Source: Phlebiopsis flavidoalba (Eukaryota; Basidiomycota; Agaricomycetes; Polyporales; Phanerochaetaceae). From it: a stretch of DNA of 64,000 bases. Every line of letters starts with the position of its first letter. Position 1 is the first letter of the stretch. The stretch is from assembly GCA_035772785.1 (NCBI GenBank), contig JAOCPU010000001.1:1426001-1490000 (forward strand). Reading direction: 5' to 3'. This document shows, in pieces, positions 12,025 to 23,675 of this stretch. The notes below the pieces were generated by a model, which was given only the letters and a program-made list of their open reading frames with translations, was not told where the DNA came from and searched no databases. The translations under genes were made by a program, and so were the position numbers.

Positions 12025-15000
12025 ATGCATCTGAGTCTACTGGGTGCCGTGTGTCTGGTCGTCTCGGTCGGGGCCTCCAAGCTTCTCGATAGAAACCTCG
12101 CCTACGGGTCGCCTTTCCTAGGATTGAAGAGGTCTGTAGCTATCCTTGATCACCTTGCCTACATGTCTTAAAATCCCTTGTTAGTTTTCTATAAACACTC
12201 GCGCTATCGAAGCCCGCCACATAGAGCATGTCAAGAGACAGGTGATCAGCGCGGCAGGCTTTGACGACGAGCATTACCCTCTACTTTTTACGGCGGTGAT
12301 TTCAGCAACGTGAGATCCCTTACAGGCTCACCGCCGTATCAAATTTCACCAGCTTGATTTTGTAGAGCCCTTTCCTTTGGAATGGCGGGCTCAACTTCAC
12401 CCACGCAGGTATGCTACTTCGCATCGTGATTGGTTGTTCATGCTCTGACTCTTATGTGGCATCGTCGCGCTTTAGTGGCAAGCGTGCGTACTGCATCCCA
12501 TGCGATTGTAGCATCTGCCCACTGAGCTCATTTCAAGGGTGACCCGTTTGATGACTCCGTTCTCTTGTGGACGCGTGCGGTACCTCTTCCTCCAGGCCCG
12601 GATCAAAGCATTCCTGTTTGTGTCTCATTCAAGATTTTTGACAACGCCGGACTCCATGGCAAAACCAGTTGACTCCGGCGAGGCTTTCACGTCTTACGAC
12701 GTGGATTTCACTGTGAAAGTGGAAGCGCAGCATTTGAAAGCCCGATACCCATTACTGGTATCAGTTTGCAGACTGCACAGACTCCTGGAACCACAAGTCC
12801 TGTTGGGGCTACCAGGACTATCTCAAAGCCCCGATAGTGTGTATCTAAGCATTCCGCATCTTCCCATTTCTCACCGAATATAGCTCCTGCCACACATCGG
12901 TCAATGGAGGCAAGCCTCTGACTTTCGCTGTCTTCAGCTGTTCTCAGTATCAAAATGGTACACACATTGTTCAAGATATGCGTTGCTTGACTCTGACTGT
13001 GCCTCTCTTTGCAGGATGGTTCAATGCATATGGTGTTGCTGCTCACAACACCCACCGCCGATATTTTTGTGCACCTTGGAGACTATGTGAGCGATACTCA
13101 TGTTTTATATGAAGTGCCGCGGCGCTAATATTACCTACAGATATACGAGGAGGTCGGTGACGGGTGGGTTTATCAATACACTGGATGCAGCACAGTCTCC
13201 TTCAACAACTCTCAGTGCTAGTATCGGTCGTCAGGTCCATGGTCGTGAGCTGGCCACAATTTTTGATTATAGGCAACGACTAGGCCAATATCGCACGGAC
13301 CAGAGTCTAATCGACGCCCATATGAGACAAGCCACCATGGATTACGGTCTGGTAAAGTCTATATTTCCAGCATAGGCCATATATTGGACAGCGTCAGTCG
13401 TTGAACAGAACCTTCAGGGTAGGTTTGTTTCGTTGCCGCTTACCATGCGAAACCTTTGAACAATTTATATAACTCGTAAATCTAGGATGACCAAAGAGGT
13501 GAACACAATTACAGCATGTATTCGTCCGAAGTTGACATTGGCTCGTTTAGGTCGCTGATCAGTCTTGGAAAAGCTGGCACGCCGCCGATAGCAACGACTT
13601 ACTCTACGGACCTGGATGCACGTTCTCACACTTCGGGCGCATGCTTCACAGACCGTAAAATGGCTGGTGTTCGTGTGCAATAGCATGAGTGATGCCTATT
13701 CGACAGGTCGACGTAAGCGATAAACTTCCGCATCTGGCGTAACTTCCAGATCGGCAAACTTCTCGTAAGTTGAAGTCGTATTGAACCTGAACTCAGGCTG
13801 AACGCTATCTTCCCAGGATTTGACTATGCTGTGACACTAGTAAGCCGCAGAAGGGATGTTATGAGAACGAGCGACGCTCATTCATTACCAGGGCAGTACT
13901 GGACCGTGATATCACAGATGTGAGCTCAACAAACAGAATGCACGGCACACACTGATATATTCCGCGTCGCTGTCACTCCAGCTGTATTACAACACCAGTA
14001 CGCACATCATTAGTAATGAGTGGCTGTTTCTTTCTCACAGAAATACACTTTCTAGAATGTGAGTACTTCTAAACCGCAGTTGACAGTGTACACTTGATAG
14101 ATGAATCACATGGAGAGCCATTAACTCGATTGCGAACGTGGTAAAATCGTACTCTCATGGGGCCCAGTCCAAGAAGCTTGTGAGTCTTGTATTCGGTATT
14201 GACTATCAACTCCACATACCTTGACTTGAAAAGGGTTCTACAACACGCTTGTCCCAATCCAAGTCCGACAAGAGACGCGCTGTGGCGTAATCGTCGGGTA
14301 AGCCTGTCTCTGCTGATAATATCCGACATTTGTTTGAACCTGATTTTGATAGTCAGCAAATCGTCTTTACACAGCTTGACGAGGAGGGAGTTTGTATGTC
14401 TTAGTATCTCGTTGCAAGCTTATTACTGATTAACCACTTAGTCGACGCACCGTAAGATCGACGTTCTTCAGGTTCTAAGCCTCTGCGTTCGACTTACGGC
14501 CATCTAGGATGCTTGGGACGGATATCGTGCCAACAGGAATCGCATTCTTTGACCACAATCCACGACATAATATCGATAATGTCATTATTCTGTCCGGCGA
14601 CAGCCATGCAAACTGGGTGTCTGATTTATCTCGTGAGTATGCCAGTCAGCTAGTAGCGTGAATCTCCCTTCACAAGGTCCGCCTTGCAGACTTCAACGAT
14701 ACTGCAGCGTCAGCAAGAGTTCTATTAATCATGGTACAATGCATGAATAACTTACTACGCTACGCTCAGGTACAATCCAAAGACCGGGCGCCGGAAGCTT
14801 TGGGCAGTCGAATTTGCGGGAGTGAGTACATCTAGTACCCAAAGTATTTAGTGAACACGTACAAATGAACGCTCTTGGTTTAGACTGCAGGTGCGCAGGA
14901 ACAACATGGATCTGTTCAGAGTGTGGTTTGGACGATGATGTGGTGCACCCACAGTGACTTCTGGCTCCGCTTTCTTGGAAATGGAATTTCTCCTCCTGGC

Positions 15001-15404
15001 GGCCAACAACGTCTCTCGTATTCTCGTGGCCGATGAATTGAACAGGGACTTTGCAGTGGAGCGAGGGCTCTTATCGAGGCTTCTTCACTCTCACTATCGA
15101 CACCGAGAAAAGTCAACGCAACGTACTGGGCAATGAGAAACACAAGTACGTTCTGATTCTCATATTCACATGTTACATTCACCTCGAGTCACCACTACAG
15201 GCTTTGCCAACTTGGACGCAATTCCCCAGTGAGCCCAATTTATTGTGGAGAAAAGGTGAGATACGGGACCACAGCCTAGTTCACCCCTCGAATACTTATG
15301 AAATATACAGGTCCCAACAAACTTCGCCGTCCGGTGCGCCTGGTTTTGGCAAAGTCGCCGCTGGGGTCCTACAAGCGAGCGTGGTCACAAACGAGTCTTC
15401 GTGA
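12025..15404 (+). CDS. Secreted PhoD-like alkaline phosphatase/phosphodiesterase
   Basis: PhoD-family metalloenzymes hydrolyse phosphomonoesters or diesters, often outside the cell. The protein starts with a signal peptide (MHLSLLGAVCLVVSVGASKL), then NLAYGSPFLG. Family segments follow across many short introns: GDPFDDSVLLWTRAVP (12540-12585), FAVFSCSQYQNG, ADIFVHLGDY joined over an intron to IYEEVGDGW (13055-13165, metal site), GRQVHGRELATIFDYRQRLGQ (13225), RQAPWITVW, WMPIRQVDVSDKLR, IILSGDSHANWVSDL (14590-14630, second metal site), YNPKTGAGSFG, NNVSRILVAD and GSYRGFFTLTIDTEK. It ends with GVLQASVVTNESS at 15404. Frames shift repeatedly, as in the neighbours. Low-phosphate induction is common in the family but not shown here. 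Confidence 0.92.
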
Positions 15405-15928
15405 GAACATGTCCCACGAGTTTCGGGAGATAAAAGTCTGAGTACAAAACAAGCTGTATGGTACCTTGATACACATTTGAGTCCGCGATTTCGATGTCCT
15501 GCTGCCGGAGATATACGTCGAAATATACAGGATTGTCGAGTCCTTGGCGTGGTTAGTTCAATCAGGAAGCAGTAGTGATTCTCCCCGGCTCTAATGTACA
15601 GCTGCTGTGCAGTGGTGATGATAAATATGTCATGTGTCTACGTGCAATGATGCTTGTGTCTTGAGATCGAACGTTCGAACGTCCAACTTGACATGGCCAA
15701 CTCGGTGGCAATAATGGTCAACTATCGACTTCACTCGGTAATGTTGATTTTATACAACGGAGCACCGAGTCGCCGTAGCGACGAGCAGTCCCATTAAGAC
15801 AAATGAAACTCACGACTAGGCGAACTTTGTCTGGGCTGAGACGTCCTTAGTGTCCATCGGCACAGACTTGATATCGCAATCAACAGCGTCCAGTCGCTAT
15901 CCCTAGAGTGGCTGCCCACTAGCAGCCC
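15405..15928. other. intergenic stretch with a 12-bp palindrome
   Basis: No supported coding region. A perfect 12-bp palindrome, ACGTTCGAACGT, lies at 15671-15682. It may be a chance match or a factor site. Confidence 0.4.
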
Positions 15929-17818
15929 TCAGAACCAGCTGCCTCCACTCGTCCCTGTTGGCCACCGTAGCTCCTGCTCTGGAGGCGTCTTCCCAAGCGC
16001 ACCCCGCGAGATGTGTCGCATTGCGAGGTGGTAGGTACGTCCCTCCCGTGCCCGGAGCGTTGGTACTGAGCGGCCCGGCATCGTGGGTAGCCGACGCACC
16101 TCGGCGTTGCTCACCGCAAAGTGGTTCGGGTCACCGGGCGGTGTAGGTGTGGGTCGGCGGTGTGGGGACGCCACACTGGTTGAGGACCATCGCGCGTGTG
16201 AACCGCCGGTGGAGCAGAATGGCCAACATCGTGCGTAAGATGCATGCTGGGAGCGACGGAATGGATAGAGTGGGGGGTAGCCGTATGCATGCGCATCGAA
16301 GGACCAACCGCTGCGGACCAAACAGGGGATGCAGCTGGCTGAAGGAAAGGATTCCGCGAGGGACCACCACTCGAGTATTCTGGCGGGGCCCGACTCGTAT
16401 AGCGAGTAAATAGAAGGTTGGTGATTCTATCTCCTGTCCTGAATACATCCTCCCGGTTGCGGTTGCTGGCGGAGCAGTGTGATTTCCTGGTGGAAATGAA
16501 CTGGGAATACCAGAGGAAGGGGGAGCAACTGGTTGGTACATAGCAGGTTTGAACGACCCAGAGGTCCACGTAGAATAGGTTACTGGCTGATCCGCAGTGA
16601 AGGTCAAGGAAGTCATTAGCCCATCAGATGTAGTAGCGTTCGAAGGTAGCGGGTCACTGAACGGATTTGTTAGAGGAAGGGGAGGGGGGCGATAAAGCAA
16701 ACTCTGCCTGCGAGATTGAGAACAACGATGTTTGGATGGGGGAAGGCGGGGACTTCTGGTCTGGCAGAAGTCCCGGTGGCACCATAGGTTGCGCTAGGAA
16801 AGCTTGCACCAGGCGAGACAGCAGTCTTGGAGTTTTCGGCATGCCGTTTGCAACGCGGTATGTTCTCGGCTTTGAGCGCAGGCGTGGTGAGACCTTTGGC
16901 TTGGGCGCAATGGTCCCAAAGCTACTCGTGCTGTCTTGCCTCAAGAGCCCAGTAGCGGAGTCGACCGAAACGCAGAGAAGACGCTCTAGAGTGTCGAGCC
17001 TTCTCGGGGTCATCCAGCAATAAGTTGGGGTGTGATCCTAGGCACGGGTCGGGGAACTCGGCTCATGATCAGAAGGATGATCATGTAACCAAGGGACTAA
17101 GGTATAAGGTGCCGCAGCGATCAGCGCACTAAATCAGCGAATATTTAGGAGAAAGCTCACGTAGCCCAGTCAACACCCAAGAGCCAATAATGAAAGCAAG
17201 ATCCACGTCTTTGCAAATTTGCTCAGTTGCTTTACCCAAAGCGTGAGAAATCTCCGCCGTCAGACATGGTGTGAAGCTTACCAAAAAGCCACACAGGAGA
17301 AATGCATGCTGAAGAGAGTCACGGCAAGAGATGCGCCTATAATATTGAACACAAGTCAGATACTGCGGTGACGGGAAGCTTGTGTCATAGCTCACCTATG
17401 TGGATAAGTAGAAGAAAAAATACGCGAGCAAAGTCCAACCAAGTCCTGAACACGACCACAATCCTGCGTTGCCATATAAGTAGAACGTGTGACTCCACTG
17501 GCCCCCGAACATGATGCTTACATCAGATACAAGAGAAACTGCGGAAATTCCATTTACTCCAATTACACCCAGTACGATGCCACCTGCAGCTCTCGTGAGA
17601 CTCACTGAATCCATGGGTACCATGAAACATACGTTGTGGATGGGTAAAATGTGCCCACTCGCGAGTCAGGTATATGGAAAGCGTGATTGCCCATCCTAAA
17701 CTCGCGATTGCGATGAAAGCTGGGAAGCGGAGCACTTCATAGCCCGCAGGAACAGAATACTTGAGGCGCTCACCGTAGACTGTTTTCCTGATTCTGAAAA
17801 TATTGACCACCAGTTCAT
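15929..17818 (-). CDS. multi-pass membrane protein with Pro/Ser-rich tail (possible MARVEL-like protein A)
   Basis: From about 17820 down to 17130 the minus strand encodes hydrophobic helices in several exons: FIAIASLGWAITLSIYLT, GGIVLGVIGVNGISAVSLV, a stretch with LGWTLLAYFFFYLS, and LLCGFLVSFTPCL. GT-AG introns fit between them. From 17010 down to 15929 follows a long soluble region rich in Pro, Ser and Thr (for example PAMYQPVAPPSSGIPSSFPP). A four-helix body plus a long tail resembles the two MARVEL-like genes at 19.6-23.2 kb, but it lacks their FEC-x-W motif, so family membership is tentative. The start codon and the number of helices are not fixed. It could also be two separate genes. 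Confidence 0.38.
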
Positions 17819-18399
17819 GATATCTAAAATAATCCCGAAGACCAGCTAAAAGAGTGTAATGTTGAAAACGAAAGAAACCGTGGCCCTCCAGGGAACCGAG
17901 CGAAGAAAGCCTGAAGGATAAGGCTGGGACTGACTCAGTCAGAGCCTGGGTGAACGAAGGCGAACCAGGATCGCAGCAGCGTCTGGGATCTCGAGCTTAT
18001 GTATAGGACGGAGCGGTCGCAGAGGCGTGACATCCTGACAGTACACATCACCTATCCAGACCTTCGGGCTCACGGGGAGGCTCATTGGCGGAAGTAAGTA
18101 GACTAGAGCTGTCTTCGAAGCTAACATCCGAATGTCAATGAGTAGCGTCTGCCATACAGAAGACGTGCCTCCATCAGAGTAAACTGTCCCCCGTACAACG
18201 CGTGTATCCCTGTCCTCGACGACCGGCGGTGAGAGAAGCAACTCCAAACCTAAACGATATCCTAAATTGGCACACATCGCAACGGCCCCGTGACCGTCAC
18301 GCGTTATTCCGCCTATGACGGAGGCGGCGTGACATGACGTGAAAGGCCCAATCAGCGCTCGCACTGGCAGGCGCCACAATCCTCTCACATCCGCCAACG
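17819..18399. other. upstream region of the Hv1 gene
   Basis: A 204-codon minus-strand frame crosses most of this stretch and the first Hv1 exon, but its composition is not protein-like and I see no family match. I take it as the divergent promoter area of Hv1 and membrane gene A. Confidence 0.35.
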
Positions 18400-19268
18400 A
18401 TGTCTGAGCAGCAGCCTTTGCTCTCGCATGACAATGGCCAGTATCAGGACATGGAGAATGGAGGCGCTGCTGAAGGGCCAGAACGAAAAGGGCCACATTG
18501 CACGGTGGAAGGAAAATACGGCGGAGAGACTCGAGTCGCGACCATGGCATTACGCGGTGATTTTACTGGCGCGTATCTCTATACTACTACGATTTTGACA
18601 GTCAATCTCAGTCGCCATTAACTATCTGTCGCTACAGGTCATCACAGACTCAGTTTGTGTACTTGCGGATTTGGCTTATAACGGTGCTTTCGGACACCAC
18701 CTGCACGCCGGCGGAGGGTCCTGATGCACCGGTATGGCTCGACGTACTCGCCCATGTGTCTCTGGGAATAACTACGCTGTTCTTGATCGAAATACCGGTC
18801 ACTCTTATGGGCATTGGGTCCCAGCTACTACAACCCGTTTGGAGCATTTCCTCACGCCGGGTTTGCATCTATTTGATGCACTAGTCATCCTCGGGACCTT
18901 CGTCCTAGAGATTGTGCTTAAGGGCCGTGAGAGAGAGCTGGCTGGACTCCTCATTATCCTTCGTCTGTGGCGATTGGTCAAGCTAGTTTGGGGGTAAGCC
19001 CATTTCCATTATTTCATCATCATGACATTACTATGTCCTCCCTAACAATAAATTCATAACGCAGGGATTGCCGTAGGCGCGGGAGAACTTGAAGAAGAGA
19101 GCGCGAAAACCCTTGCAATGAAAACCCGCCAGGGAACGCGATCAAGCATTGACTGCACTTACGCAGGCGCAGGAAGAGTTACAGGTAGATTTACGCGCCC
19201 GTCTGTCAACGCTCGAGAGTGATGCAGTAAACAGGTTAATGAAGGGGCTCCAAGCATTGAAGTCTTGA
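18400..19268 (+). CDS. HV1: Voltage-gated proton channel (Hv1/HVCN1 family)
   Basis: A four-helix voltage-sensor protein that conducts protons out of the cell on depolarisation. The start MSEQQPLLSHDNG leads to a cytosolic N terminus and the pre-S1 segment ENTAERLESRPWHYAVILL. A GT-AG intron of about 65 nt joins S1 to VITDSVCVLADLAY, which holds the Asp expected for proton selectivity. S2 is LAHVSLGITTLFLIEIPVTL (acidic Glu), S3 LHLFDALVILGTFVLEI (Asp), and S4 LLIILRLWRLVKLV, with R-x2-R-x2-K spacing: the third gating position is Lys, not the Arg of animal Hv1. After a second intron (to about 19065) a short Gln/Glu/Leu-rich coiled coil (ALTALTQAQEELQ) ends at 19268. Two or three frame changes are present. 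It is encoded opposite to three membrane-protein genes. Confidence 0.92.
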
Positions 19269-19630
19269 ATATTGGTGGATCTTTGATGAACATTAACGTT
19301 GGCTCTCGTATGTTTTATGTCGTGGACAGTGGAGTTCTCATTAGTGCTGCAGTAGTTATTATACTAACATTACAAAGGCTGCAAAATACAAGATGTATAG
19401 ATACAATGTTCAATTGTGATACCGATACCATAGTCCTGCATGCAAAGTCGTGAGCGGTGTTTCACCACCATCCATGATCGTTACCGACGTGCTTGCACCC
19501 ATTCCGACAACCGTGTTTGGCGTATAGGCTCGTCCGCGTTATCGACACCCGCAGGGAAGAAACCGTAAGAGGCACGATGGCAGTCCAGGAAGCCACCATC
19601 ATCAGGTGGGCGGGCGATGGCAAGTTTGGT
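19269..19630. other. convergent 3' region between Hv1 and membrane gene B
   Basis: The stops of Hv1 (+) and gene B (-) face each other here. No additional gene is supported. Gene B could extend down to 19462 if the alternative frame is used. Confidence 0.35.
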
Positions 19631-20856
19631 TTAGGTGGTGGGGTTGGAGGTAGGGTCGTAGGACTCCAGCATGACTTGATCAAAGAGAGAGACACGCTGG
19701 GCCACTGGCAACGGCGCGAAAGGTGCATCGCGGCCACGGCGGGTGTTGACCCGCTTAGCCCACTGGGGACGCAAGCTCTCTTCACTGCGTGTTGCGCGTT
19801 GGCCCGTCCCGAAAAGATGGAGTCGGCATAGCCAAACGTTCAACATCTGCACTTGTGGAATAGGTCGGGTACGGAAGCGTTGACATTGCGGAGCGTGGGA
19901 TGTCGTCGTCTTCTTCTCCGGCCGCACTGAACGCCGGATTTTCGTACGGTGTCTTGTGCTCCTTCTTCACAGACACCTTGTCCATATAGTCCAATGTCGT
20001 AGGCTTGATAAACCAGGGGGCCTGATAAACCGTAGTCGTCCAAATGCCGCCATACATGGCAGCATGTGACACGGCAAGGTAACAAAGGGTGAGGAAATAG
20101 GTTAATACTAAATGAAGGTTCAGGCGTATGGCAAGGATAGCTAAATTAGAGACAACGCACCTAAGATAGAGGAGATCCACGTGATAGTCAGTCAGACGGC
20201 TGATGAGGCGCAGATGGTAGTGTAGGCTAGGTCCCTGAGTCAGTCTTTTGTCCCCGTAGAAGGAAGAAGAGTGTTTACATTGCGATCCACAATAAATAGG
20301 TGGCCCATTAATCGTAACATCAATTGAAGAAGCTACAAAGGCGCGCGTTCGTTAGCGAAGAAACGGCGACGAAGGGCAGGATGGGCATACCTAATTGGAG
20401 TGAGCTCATGAACGCGGTCCATCCGCATTCAAAGTTGACTTGTGCGGTTCTGGCTCTCGGGAAGACGAGTTTCCGCACCAGCACTATGATACGAACGGCG
20501 CGTCAATTCATGCATGGGCAGCATGTGAGAGTGACTTACAGGACCACGAAGAAAAACAGTGCGCATGCATTGAATATAACAAATATAGGCGAACCTGGCA
20601 CTAGAGAGATGAAGATTGAGTCCCTTCAGACGGCATGATTGATGACGTGAGGACGTGACCATGTCCCCCACCTCGTTCTAGCCCAGAGGCCCTCATTAGG
20701 GAAATCTCCCATGCTGCCAAATCCAAGTGACAGGATATTGAGGTAGATTAGAATGGCTATCATATGGCCACAACTCGTGAGTACTCTAGATTTTTGAATC
20801 ACGATTCTGCACTTACAGAACGCCACGAACCGAGCGATGAGAAGCGGACTATGCAT
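19631..20856 (-). CDS. MARVEL-like four-helix membrane protein B
   Basis: The ATG at 20856 starts MHSPLLIARFVAFC, spliced by a GT-AG intron to AILIYLNILSLGFG (helix 1). Helix 2 is FVIFNACALFFFVVL and ends at an intron donor. The next exon carries VNFECGWTAFMSSLQL (helix 3, with the FEC-x-W motif shared with gene C), then SIDVTINGPPIYC, the Cys-containing loop. Helix 4 is LHLVLTYFLTLCYLAV. The soluble tail has IKPTTLDYMDKVSVKKEHKT and Asp/Glu and Ser/Pro-rich parts, ending at 19631. The layout fits fungal MARVEL-type proteins, which are thought to act in membrane apposition or eisosome-like domains; a specific role is not known. Frameshifts make the tail end uncertain. Confidence 0.55.
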
Positions 20857-21793
20857 CGCGGAAGTCGTAAAGAATGTCGGCCTGATCTGGTGTCAAGTCT
20901 ACGTCACGGACGCAGAATTATGGAGGGAAGAAAGATGGTAAAGACCGGAATCTGCAGAGTAGCGAGGGTAAATGGGAAATCTAGAGGGAGCAAGCCCTTT
21001 AATAGAGCCAAGGAAAATCTAAGTGGCCAGAATTCGAGACCACCGGGGGGAGGCCTGAGGGCCACCGGCCTCCATATCGTTCTTATACCGAACCTATGTT
21101 CTGAAAGCACAGCATTGGAGAACAATGACACATACGCGAAGAACAATGCGCCACAAATCCCTTCATCCCCAAAATAGAAGGTCGTCCGACTACAATGCAA
21201 TCCAGGCAACGGCGCTTGTTTTTACACGACATTTTGCACGCGTTGGTTGGCCGTATTGCAGCCGAGTGTCCTGTTGTTGCTACACGCCATTGACGTTTTG
21301 CACTGAAGAGTGTGGCGAGTCCAAAAATATTAATGTGAACAAACGCACTGGACCTTGCATAGTGGAAGCTCTCGGAACGCTCTACGAGGAAATTTCAATT
21401 CTGGCCCTTTTTCTAGCGTGGGAATCGAGGGCCCGGAGTTATCCGAAGGAGTAGCGCTAAGCATTTGCGCAGTCTGATTTGGCTGGCGCAAGTCCCGTTC
21501 GCGCTAGCCGTTGCCCAGCGTCGTCCCCGTGTTTGCACACGAAATTGGGTCAGGAGTGTGTAGATTGGAATTGTAATCTAAGGATGTCTAGGACATTCAT
21601 CTCGCATAGTGCTCTCCATTTTTACAACAGATTGATACGCCAACTCGAAGCGCCAAAGGACAACTCGTATGCTGCCGGTCACGTAGTAAAACATGAGTTA
21701 GAAGAGCGAAGTATGAGCACGCTCGGCGTGCCATGCGGCGTCACAGCATTCTAAGCAGCTAGCCTGCAGCACTATGCCGTGGACAGTGCATAT
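20857..21793. other. intergenic region between membrane genes B and C
   Basis: Open frames occur on both strands (for example a minus-strand one at 20904-21209 with hydrophobic stretches), but none joins convincingly to gene B or matches a family. It should contain the promoter of gene B. An extra 5' exon of gene B cannot be excluded. Confidence 0.3.
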
Positions 21794-23215
21794 TTACACG
21801 AGGGCCCGTAAGCCTCCGCGCTGCCATGACGCAAAGCTATTGTCGCGTGGACACCCGGTCGTCAATAGTGCGATAGGCAACTGATCCGTGCAGATCCAAC
21901 GGCCGGAGGTACGGGACGCGAAAACGTCCGATGCTTCCACCCGAGCCAGTGCGAGGATGCCGTGGACGAGCTGCGGGGGATGAGCCTCGGAGGTTGAGGT
22001 GTGACTGTGGCGGGGAGACGGTGCTCGGTGACGTCTGTGGGGACTGCCGGGCCAGTCACCGAGAGGGGGGCGGGGTTGAGCCAGTAGGAATTGGACAACA
22101 CGTGGGAGGCTCGATTTCAGAGTTGCTGGGTACAGAGATGCAGGTTTTGGAGAGAGCTGCACCATCGGTTCCGGAGCTCGCGGAGCCGGTCGTGAAGGCT
22201 CGTATGTCGGTTCCTGCCTGGGAACGAGCGGTTCTTGGCCGCAAACTTCCTCGGCCTGAGCAAGTGTGGAGCCTGCCTAGTTGCTTGAGGCCGGCTGTTT
22301 ACGCGAGCTGGGAGAGGCTTCTTCCATTGACGGGTAGGGGAGACGCGGGTGCACTGTTGAGAACGAAGTGCGCGTCTTATACCAGGGGAAGAATCGGACG
22401 CTAGACTGCCAAACCGACACGCCCTCTTCTTGATGAAGAACTGCCGACAAAGTCAACCCAAGGAGGTATATCAAGACTGTGAGTCCGAGTTAGAAGTGGT
22501 CTAAATAGTAGAGGTGTTGCTTGTACGGAGGATCGTGATTAACCACGTGAATGCTAGGAGAACCAATGCCGATAGTGCAGACGGACATATTGCCAGCCGC
22601 TAAAGAAGATAAGTATGCATATTTGACTGGGTTCTCAGTGTACACACCTGCAGAGCAAGACATTATTCGACATGATGGCGGTCAAAGCCGATGGCGCCAG
22701 CTGAAGCAGCCAACGTTTCAATCACCGCTTCTGTTACATGCCCAAATTTACATACCTAGTTCCAGCAGGCAGAAAAATTCCGACCCAGAGACACTCAAAC
22801 CAGACGCGGCTGGATACAGCATTCTTCCTAAACAAATCAACGGCAACGCTATCACTAACGGATTAGTATTCAGAACGTTGGCAGAGAAAAATGGTTACAC
22901 ACGTTGGGATGATGAAGGCGACACCCAAGAACTCCGACGAAGATGAGATAGACGGAGATTTGGGCTGCGAGGGTGCACATCAATATCTAGTCAGAGGCTG
23001 TAAAAGACGAGATGCTTACCGTCACGCCAGTAGCCCCGGGCATACCGTGATTTCCAGACGGCAACGCTAGCAATGATAGCATTGCAGACAACGAAAAGCA
23101 CTGTGGATGGACGTCTTAATCAGTCCTTCCGTGCTTCTCTACACCAAGAAGGGATCTGACTACGACCGAAAAGCACGAAGCGGTAGGCGAGCAAGATGCT
23201 AGCGGGGGAGGCCAT
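21794..23215 (-). CDS. MARVEL-like four-helix membrane protein C with Ser/Pro-rich tail
   Basis: The ATG at 23215 begins MASPASILLAYRFVLFG (helix 1). After a GT-AG intron, LFVVCNAIIASVAVW forms helix 2 and is followed by KSRYARGYWRD. The next exon has VWFECLWVGIFL (helix 3, FEC-x-W as in gene B) and ALTAIMSNNVLLC. SALSALVLLAFTWLITIL is helix 4 (22545-22610). The remaining part, from about 22470 to the stop at 21794, is a soluble Ser/Thr/Pro-rich tail. Genes B and C are head-to-tail and share intron positions around helices 2 and 3, so they are probably tandem duplicates. Assignment to MARVEL rests on this architecture, not on a search. Confidence 0.58.
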
Positions 23216-23675
23216 TGTAGAGATCTTCAAGAAAGAACTGTTACAGATACTGAGACAACAAGTGCAAGAAAAACCGGGTCTACGGTTGTCGAGAGCGATA
23301 ATTAAATGAGTGCAGAGTACCCAGCTCTGAGACCGGAATCCTGTCCAGTAGGGGTAGGAAGGGAGCGGAAGGGGTGGTGGTGGCTAAGACGAGGAGCGGA
23401 AAAGCCAACTAGGGCTAGTAAGTAGTCGTCGTCGTCGGCGTCGATCAGACGTCGGCCGTTTCAAGTCGTCAACTCAACCGTGTGGGCAGTTTCAGTCGCA
23501 GTCTTGGGCAACCAGGCTGTATATACCTCTGACAGGCGCCCGATCCTGACCATCTCCGCAAGGGCGGCTGTACAAACTCATTGTCCACACACAACGCAAG
23601 CGAGATACCGCACAATGGATGCATGTATTGATGCGCACGCAAGTAAACGTACAACGACCAACACGCGTGGCATGC
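23216..23675. other. intergenic region
   Basis: Upstream of membrane gene C and downstream of the GH5 gene, both on the minus strand. No coding potential is seen. It probably contains the gene C promoter. Confidence 0.4.

Noticed and set aside
17939..18550. 204-codon minus-strand frame
   Set aside because: Overlaps the first Hv1 exon and has no protein-like composition or family match; antisense shadow.
20764..21177. 137-codon plus-strand frame
   Set aside because: Antisense to the start of membrane gene B and its upstream region; basic and Ser-rich without domain features.
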